Positions 58,424-64,000 of a DNA stretch of 64,000 bases are shown piece after piece (within the stretch, counting starts at the first letter, position 1; the number at the start of each line of letters is the position of its first letter). The notes beneath the pieces were generated by a model. That model was not told where the DNA came from. It saw only the letters and a list, made by a program, of their open reading frames with translations, and ran no database searches. The position numbers were made by a program, and so were the translations under genes. The DNA is from Marinimicrobium agarilyticum DSM 16975 (GTDB lineage: Bacteria > Pseudomonadota > Gammaproteobacteria > Pseudomonadales > Cellvibrionaceae): assembly GCF_000423345.1 (NCBI RefSeq), contig NZ_AUHU01000004.1:124001-188000 (forward strand), read 5' to 3'.

Positions 58424-59886
58424 GCGAAGAATTACTGGTCAATGTTTCCCCGGTGGAAACCCGAGTGGCGCTGGTCGAAAACGGCGTACTCCAGGAGCTG
58501 CACATCGAGCGCAGTCACAACAAAGGTTATGTCGGTAATATCTACAAAGGCAAAGTGGTCCGGGTCCTGCCAGGCATGCAGGCCGCCTTTGTGGAAATCG
58601 GCCTGGCGCGCACGGCCTTCATTCACGCCTCGGATATGACCGATTCGGTAGAAGAGGAAGGGCGCCGGGGGGAGGCACCGGACATCCGCACCCTGGTGCG
58701 TGAGGGGCAGACGGTTCTGGTGCAGGTCAGCAAGGACCCGATCGGCACCAAGGGCGCTCGCCTGACCACCAACCTCAGCCTCTCTTCGCGCTACCTGGTC
58801 TACATGCCCAACAGCGCTCATATCGGCGTCTCCACCCGCATCGATGATGACGCCGAGCGCCAGCGTCTACGCGAGCTGGTGGAGTCGCTCGCGCACGAGG
58901 CCGGTGTCGGCGGGGGCTTTATCCTGCGGACCGTGGCTGAGAGCGTCGGAGCGGATGAGCTGCGCAACGATATCGACTTTCTGCAGAAACTCTGGACCGA
59001 CTTTGAAGAGCGCTCGACCCAGGCCGCGGTGCCCAGCGCTATCCACACCGATATGCCTCTGTTCTTGCGCGCCCTGCGCGACATGGCCCGGGCGCCGATT
59101 GAGAAAATCCGGGTGGACTCGCGCCAGAGCTGGTCGCAGATGCGCGAATTTGCCGCCGGCTATTACCCTGAGCTGCAGAGCCTGATCGAATGCTACAGTG
59201 GCGAACGTCCCTTGCTCGATCTGTACGGTGTGGAGGACGAAATTGCCCGCGCTCTGGATACCCGCGTACCACTCAAATCCAACGGTTACCTGATTATTGA
59301 ACAGACCGAGGCCATGACCACCGTCGACGTCAATACCGGCGCGTTCGTGGGCCGGCGCAATCTGGAAGAGACGATTTTCAAAACCAATATGGAGGCGGCC
59401 AGTGCCATTGTGCGACAATTGCGCCTGCGCAACCTCGGTGGGATCATTATCCTCGATTTTATCGATATGAAGGATCCCGAGCACGAGCGCCAGGTACTGC
59501 GGACATTGGAAAAAGCGTTGGAGAAAGACCACGCCAAAACCAACATCACCGGCGTATCCGACCTGGGCCTGGTGGAGATGACCCGCAAGCGCACCCGCGA
59601 GTCCCTCGGCCAGATGTTGTGCGAGCCCTGTCCGCTCTGCTCCGGACGGGGCCAGGTGAAATCGGCGGAAACGGTGTGCTACGAGATCTTTCGGGAGATT
59701 CTCAGAGAGGCGCGCGCTTACGATAACGACAAATTTCTGGTGTTGGCCTCACAGCTGGTCGTAGACCGCCTGTTGGATGAGGATGCCGCCTACGTGGCAG
59801 ACCTCGAGGCGTTTATTGGCCGCACCATCGAGTTCCAGGTAGAAAGCCTCTTTACCCAGGAACAGTACGACATTGTGCTGGTCTGA
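58420..59886 (+). CDS. rng: Ribonuclease G
   Basis: RNase G matures the 5' end of 16S rRNA and turns over some mRNAs. The product has 488 residues. The S1 domain follows ELLVNVSPVETRVALVENG (GYVGNIYKGKVVRVLPGMQAAFVEIGLARTAFIHASD). The catalytic DNase I-like region has TTVDVNTGAFVGRR and IILDFIDMKDPEHERQV, and the zinc-link CEPCPLCSGRG marks the dimer interface. It lacks the RNase E C-terminal scaffold. Confidence 0.97.
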   Translation: MSEELLVNVSPVETRVALVENGVLQELHIERSHNKGYVGNIYKGKVVRVLPGMQAAFVEIGLARTAFIHASDMTDSVEEEGRRGEAPDIRTLVREGQTVLVQVSKDPIGTKGARLTTNLSLSSRYLVYMPNSAHIGVSTRIDDDAERQRLRELVESLAHEAGVGGGFILRTVAESVGADELRNDIDFLQKLWTDFEERSTQAAVPSAIHTDMPLFLRALRDMARAPIEKIRVDSRQSWSQMREFAAGYYPELQSLIECYSGERPLLDLYGVEDEIARALDTRVPLKSNGYLIIEQTEAMTTVDVNTGAFVGRRNLEETIFKTNMEAASAIVRQLRLRNLGGIIILDFIDMKDPEHERQVLRTLEKALEKDHAKTNITGVSDLGLVEMTRKRTRESLGQMLCEPCPLCSGRGQVKSAETVCYEIFREILREARAYDNDKFLVLASQLVVDRLLDEDAAYVADLEAFIGRTIEFQVESLFTQEQYDIVLV

Positions 59887-59895
59887 TATCCGGGT

Positions 59896-59934
59896 CTGCG
59901 CGGGGATACCCGGTATTCCCGGGTGTTTGCGCAG
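59896..59934 (+). other. Nested hairpin between rng and yhdP
   Basis: CTGCGC (59896-59901) can pair with GCGCAG (59929-59934), enclosing the perfect inner stem ACCCGG/CCGGGT (59908-59913 and 59919-59924). It fills the short gap before yhdP. No T-run follows, so it may protect or process the transcript rather than terminate it. Confidence 0.5.
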
Positions 59935-59958
59935 CCGGTATGAGGAATCCCTCAGGTT

Positions 59959-62900
59959 ATGGTTTCGGTATTAGCGTACCTTTTGAAGAAATTCTACATT
60001 CTGTGTGCCATCGTGCTGATTGCACTCGCGGTGGTGGTTCAGTCTGGCCGAAGCCTTTTCCCTCTGCTCGAGCGCTACGACCAGGAGCTGGCAGACTATC
60101 TGTCCGAGCAACTGGGGCTATCGGTGGCCGTTGGCCGGCTGGAAGCGCACTGGGAGGACCTGACGCCGACCCTGCGGCTGCACCAGTTGGTCGTGGACGA
60201 CGCTGAAGGGCACCGTCTGCTCCAGGCCGAAAGCCTGCTGCTGCGACTCAACCTGCTCAGCAGTGTGGCCGACGGGCGCCTGGCGTGGGATAAGGTCGAG
60301 CTTCAGGGGCCGCGCCTGTCCCTCAACCAGGGGCCCGACGGTTACTGGGGCCTGCCGGATTTGACCGACCAGGAACTGGCCGAAGAGCCGCTCGCGCCGG
60401 ATGACCTGCTGACCCTGTTTCAACTGGGCACGCGGGTGGAAATGCTCGATGCCCGCATTCAACTGACCTTTGCCAATGGTCATCAACAGCAGTTTGTGGC
60501 CCCCTACCTGTTGCTGGAACACCAGAACGATTTCCATCGTCTGTCCCTTCAAATCGACATTGAAAACCGCGATCGTGCCCTGGTAGCCGTGCTGGAAGGC
60601 AAGGGCGACCCTCGCGACCCGGATACTTTTCATACCGAGGGATACCTGCAACTGCGTGAATTCCCGACGCTGGAGCCGCTGACCGCCATTGGTGGCATTC
60701 TCTTTGGTGAGAGCGAACACCGGGAGTGGTATCGGGAAGGGCAGATGAACGCCCGCCTGTGGTTTTCCAGTCAGGAGGACGGCGGCTACAGCTGGGTTGG
60801 GCAGCTGTCCCTGGACGAGGTGGCACTGCCACTGGAATCGTTGACCCTGGACCGGGTCAGCGCCGGTGTCAGCGGCGAGTGGGCCCGCTCGGGGCAGTGG
60901 CGCCTGAATCTCATTGATCTGAGCGCGGAGTGGCGGGATCGGGCCCTGGAGCCCCTGCAAGTGGCGCTGTCCGCCGATGCCACCGGGGCCCCCGTCGAAT
61001 TGCTGGTCGATCATATCAATCTGCCGTACTGGAGTTCGCTTGCCGGCCAGTTGGGCCTGCTGGGGGATGGGAAACTCAGGGAGGTGCTCTCCACGCTGAA
61101 CCCCCAGGGGCATTTGCGCCGGGTTCAACTGAGTGCACCTCAGGGTGAGCCGGGTGACTGGCAATTGCGCGCCGAACTGGAAGAAGTCGCCGTTGACCCC
61201 TGGCAAGGCGTACCCGGGCTGACCGGTGTCAATGGCTACGTCCAGGCGAGCGCAGCCGGCGGCCATGTGGATCTGGACAGTCGAAACGGCTTCAGCATGT
61301 ACTTTGCGAAGGCCTACGCCGAGCCCATGAATTATCAGTCCGCCCGCGGCCAGGTGGCCTGGCACCTCTTGCCAGAGCAGAATCAGATTTACGTCAACAG
61401 TGGCCCGCTGCAGCTGCGTGGCGCGGGTGAGCAGGCCCGGGGCTCCATGTGGTTGTCACTGCCGTGGAAGCGACATACGGGCGATATCGACCTGTATCTG
61501 GATATCCACGGCGAGGAGTTCAATGTCGGTGCCTACCGTAAGTATCTCCCCAAAGGCGTGCCCGACTCGCTGCGCCAATGGTTGGACCGCAGTCTGGGGG
61601 AAAACAACCCCGGCCGGGCCGCGAATGCGCACTTTGTCTTTCGCGGCACTCTCAACCGCCCCGGCGAGCCCTTGTCCCGCAGCTACCAATTGGCGCTGGA
61701 CATGGTCGGGGCCGATCTGCGCTACCACCCGGACTGGCCCGCCCTCAGTGACCTCAGCGGCCAGTTGGTGCTCAATGACAACGAAGTCAATGCACGCATT
61801 AGTCAGGCTCGGCTGTACAACAGCCAGATTTCCGGTACCCGCATTCACGTCGGGGAAAACCCTGCAGGGCAGGGCTTGCTGTTGACCATCGATGGAACCG
61901 TCGAGGCCCCGGCCAGTGATGGGTTACGGCTGCTGCGCGAGGGCTACCTGCGTCGCTACGTTAACGACAGTATGGACAAATGGAGCGCCCAGGGCACCGT
62001 AAAGGCCAACCTGGACCTGGCGATTCCCCTCGAGGACGGCGCGCCGGGTGCGCGACAGGATGTGGCCATGGAGCTGAACCTGCCGCGCCTGACCTTTGGC
62101 AACCTCGGACTGACGTTGCGGGACCTGACTGGCCCCCTGTATTACCGTTCCGGCTCGGGGCTCAGTAGCCCGGGTATTGAAGGCCAGCTATTCGGCGAGC
62201 CCCTGCAGTTGAGCGTGGCCAGTCGGACCGAGCAGGGCCTGCCCATGACCGAGATCGCCTTCTCCGGTCGGGTTTCCGGTGAGCGCCTGGCGGAGTGGAC
62301 GGCAAAACCGGCCCTGCGACTGCTCGAAGGCACCACCGGATTTACCAGCCAACTCTCACTGACCCATCACATCAATCCCGAACCCGACCGGGATCAGCGT
62401 CTGGCGAGCCTGGCTCTGGAGAGTGATCTTGAGGGAATGGCCTTGAATCTGCCTGAACCGCTGGGAAAAAGCGCCTCTGAGCGCGAATCCCTTCGGTTTA
62501 ATCTGATTCTCGGACGTCAAACGGCCCTGACCGAAGTGCATTACGGGGAAAGACTGAAGGCGTTGGCGCAGTTGGACCAGCAGCTTGATCTGCAACGGCT
62601 CAGTGTCGGGGTGGGAGTAAGGCCGGAACTGCCTGATGAACCCGGCGTTCGCCTCGTCGGAACACTCCAACAGTTGGACGTCCCGGCCTGGAGAGAGGCA
62701 ATAGAGCGCTACCGGTCGATGACCCCTCCGGCGGCGGGGGCGGGGACAGACGCCCTGAACGCGCTCGCCGGCTTGCCGGTGCAAGCGGATATTCGGTTGG
62801 CCCGGCATCAAGTGGGCCCGTTGTTGCTGGAAAACCTGCAGCTGAACCTTACCTCCATGGAAAGAGGGTGGCGGCTCGGTTTTGATAATGAACAGCTTTC

Positions 62901-63936
62901 GGGCCTGATCGAGTGGGTGCCAGAGCAGCCTCTGGATCTGACGTTGGCGCGAGTCTCTCTGCCGGAATCGGTTTTCGTGACGGCCGAGCCGAGTGCCACG
63001 GCTGAGCCCGCCGAGGAGTTCGACCCCTCTCAATTGCCCGCGACCGACGTGTCGATCGCCCGCCTCACCGTGGGAGGACGCGATTATGGCCGCTGGCGTT
63101 TTGAGCTACGTCCCGAGTCCAACAACATTCGTATTGCCGCTCTTGAGGGGGAGATCCGGGGCTTGACCGTCACCGGCAGTGGAGATCGCGGCGGTCGCCT
63201 GCAATGGTATTTCGGAGAGGGCGCCGAGGAGCATACGCGCCTGCAGGCCAGAGTATCGGCTGGCGATCTGTCGCAGGTGCTGCAGCGTTTCGGCCAGACC
63301 GATGTGCTCGAAAGCCAGTCGGCCGATCACCAGCTCAACTTACGCTGGCCCGGCCCCCCTCAGGCTGTGGACTGGAAAACCGTCTCCGGCACCGTGGACT
63401 TCGAAGTGCTTTCCGGCCGCTTCAAACGGAACCCGGCCTCCGGCAGTGACGGGTTGTTGCGGCTGTTCGCCGTGCTTAATTTCGACTCTCTGGCGCGCCG
63501 GCTGCGCCTGGATTTTTCCGACCTTTACCAAAGCGGGCTGGCCTACGACAGTATCCGGGGGCAGATGACTCTGGATCAGGGGCAAGTCGTGTTCAGCGAG
63601 CCGGTGCTCGTGCGCAGCCCCTCCAGCCGGCTGCAGCTCTCCGGCAGTGCTGACCTGATTGATGAAACCGTGGATACCCGGCTGGTGGCGACGCTGCCGG
63701 TCGCGGGCAACTTGACCTTTCTCACCGCCGTTGCCGCAGGGCTCCCCGCCGCTGCCGGGGTGTTCCTGGTCAGCAAGCTGTTTGAGAAGCAGGTGGACCA
63801 GGCGACGAGCATCAGCTACACCATTGAAGGGGACTGGGATGATCCAGTTATCAAGTTTGATCGAATGTTTGAAGGTGGCGCGGGTCTAACGAACCGTGAG
63901 TCGTCGGAATCATCCGACCCGTCGGAGGAACCTTGA
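59959..63936 (+). CDS. yhdP: YhdP family AsmA-like envelope protein
   Basis: YhdP is a large AsmA-type protein spanning the periplasm, implicated in phospholipid transport to the outer membrane in E. coli. It has 1325 residues: one N-terminal membrane helix (YILCAIVLIALAVVVQSG), then a long repetitive beta structure. Family features are LSVAVGRLEAHWEDLTPTLRL near the N-terminus and, near the end, VDFEVLSGRFKRNPASGSDGLLRLFAVLNFDSLARRLRLDFSDLY and the hydrophobic GNLTFLTAVAAGLPAAAGVFLVSKLFEKQVDQ. It follows rng as in related genomes. Confidence 0.94.
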   Translation: MVSVLAYLLKKFYILCAIVLIALAVVVQSGRSLFPLLERYDQELADYLSEQLGLSVAVGRLEAHWEDLTPTLRLHQLVVDDAEGHRLLQAESLLLRLNLLSSVADGRLAWDKVELQGPRLSLNQGPDGYWGLPDLTDQELAEEPLAPDDLLTLFQLGTRVEMLDARIQLTFANGHQQQFVAPYLLLEHQNDFHRLSLQIDIENRDRALVAVLEGKGDPRDPDTFHTEGYLQLREFPTLEPLTAIGGILFGESEHREWYREGQMNARLWFSSQEDGGYSWVGQLSLDEVALPLESLTLDRVSAGVSGEWARSGQWRLNLIDLSAEWRDRALEPLQVALSADATGAPVELLVDHINLPYWSSLAGQLGLLGDGKLREVLSTLNPQGHLRRVQLSAPQGEPGDWQLRAELEEVAVDPWQGVPGLTGVNGYVQASAAGGHVDLDSRNGFSMYFAKAYAEPMNYQSARGQVAWHLLPEQNQIYVNSGPLQLRGAGEQARGSMWLSLPWKRHTGDIDLYLDIHGEEFNVGAYRKYLPKGVPDSLRQWLDRSLGENNPGRAANAHFVFRGTLNRPGEPLSRSYQLALDMVGADLRYHPDWPALSDLSGQLVLNDNEVNARISQARLYNSQISGTRIHVGENPAGQGLLLTIDGTVEAPASDGLRLLREGYLRRYVNDSMDKWSAQGTVKANLDLAIPLEDGAPGARQDVAMELNLPRLTFGNLGLTLRDLTGPLYYRSGSGLSSPGIEGQLFGEPLQLSVASRTEQGLPMTEIAFSGRVSGERLAEWTAKPALRLLEGTTGFTSQLSLTHHINPEPDRDQRLASLALESDLEGMALNLPEPLGKSASERESLRFNLILGRQTALTEVHYGERLKALAQLDQQLDLQRLSVGVGVRPELPDEPGVRLVGTLQQLDVPAWREAIERYRSMTPPAAGAGTDALNALAGLPVQADIRLARHQVGPLLLENLQLNLTSMERGWRLGFDNEQLSGLIEWVPEQPLDLTLARVSLPESVFVTAEPSATAEPAEEFDPSQLPATDVSIARLTVGGRDYGRWRFELRPESNNIRIAALEGEIRGLTVTGSGDRGGRLQWYFGEGAEEHTRLQARVSAGDLSQVLQRFGQTDVLESQSADHQLNLRWPGPPQAVDWKTVSGTVDFEVLSGRFKRNPASGSDGLLRLFAVLNFDSLARRLRLDFSDLYQSGLAYDSIRGQMTLDQGQVVFSEPVLVRSPSSRLQLSGSADLIDETVDTRLVATLPVAGNLTFLTAVAAGLPAAAGVFLVSKLFEKQVDQATSISYTIEGDWDDPVIKFDRMFEGGAGLTNRESSESSDPSEEP

Positions 63937-63937
63937 T

Positions 63938-64000
63938 ATGCGATATTTTCCCTGGTTTTTGAGCGGCCTGCCGCTGACGCTGGGGCTTTTGCTGCTCTGG
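63938..64000 (+). CDS. Start of a gene cut by the window edge
   Basis: An ATG 1 bp after the yhdP stop opens a frame of 21 codons to the edge: MRYFPWFLSGLPLTLGLLLLW, a hydrophobic leader. GGAGGAA lies about 10 bp upstream, inside yhdP. In related genomes a nitrilase-like gene or tldD often follows yhdP, but this leader does not identify the product. Confidence 0.55.
   Translation, partial: MRYFPWFLSGLPLTLGLLLLW

Overview
The window is a 64 kb chromosomal segment of a GC-rich gammaproteobacterium. The gene orders rnpB-mraZ...ftsZ-lpxC-(M23 peptidase)-secA and gatCAB/mreBCD-maf-rng-yhdP, the TonB-dependent receptor at the edge, a rhombosortase and a PA4642-family protein suggest a marine Cellvibrionales- or Pseudomonas-like organism. 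This placement is inferred from gene content only. Almost all of the window is intact core chromosome. I saw no tRNA, transposase, phage gene or CRISPR array.

Layout. (1) 1-1125: the start of a TonB-dependent receptor on the minus strand, cut by the window edge. (2) 1321-1673: RNase P RNA. (3) 1888-18920: a complete division and cell-wall (dcw) cluster, from a sigma70 promoter overlapping a phased MraZ operator through mraZ-rsmH-ftsL-ftsI-murE-murF-mraY-murD-ftsW-murG-murC-ddl-ftsQ-ftsA-ftsZ to a hairpin terminator. (4) lpxC, an M23 peptidase and secA. (5) argJ, a Nudix/ThiE-like fusion, yacG, a DUF3833 lipoprotein and the outer-membrane phospholipase pldA. (6) 29.0-43.8 kb: an amide and urea nitrogen module. 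On the minus strand are a very large NCS1-permease/hybrid histidine kinase, a LuxR-type response regulator and a NIT-like sensor. Divergent from these are a UrtABCDE-type ABC importer, aliphatic amidase AmiE, the AAA+ protein AmiB, formamidase FmdA and zinc-ribbon FmdB. Two promoters in the module, before urtA and before fmdA, share a motif in the same position relative to a -10-like box. (7) A ZIP transporter, ilvD, a class I glutamine amidotransferase, a RhlB-type helicase, rhombosortase, a PA4642-family protein and gatCAB. (8) mreBCD-maf-rng-yhdP; mreC appears to start at a rare ATC codon. The next gene is cut by the right edge.

The most unusual signal is a family of eight intergenic hairpin elements (A-H) between 24.3 and 52.8 kb. 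Each has two arms of about 30 bp that are perfectly or nearly complementary to each other but differ from copy to copy. The arms enclose a conserved, modular core of small hairpins. Inner-stem changes are compensated, so a structured RNA or single-stranded DNA is probably under selection. On one strand the small loops read TGGA or GGGA inside short stems and fit the CsrA/RsmA target pattern CANGGANG. The elements end in TCAGTGCC, often occur as head-to-head pairs, and at four of five loci sit next to a second, REP-like hairpin family starting GTAGGG. I know of no described family with this architecture, but I could not search a database.
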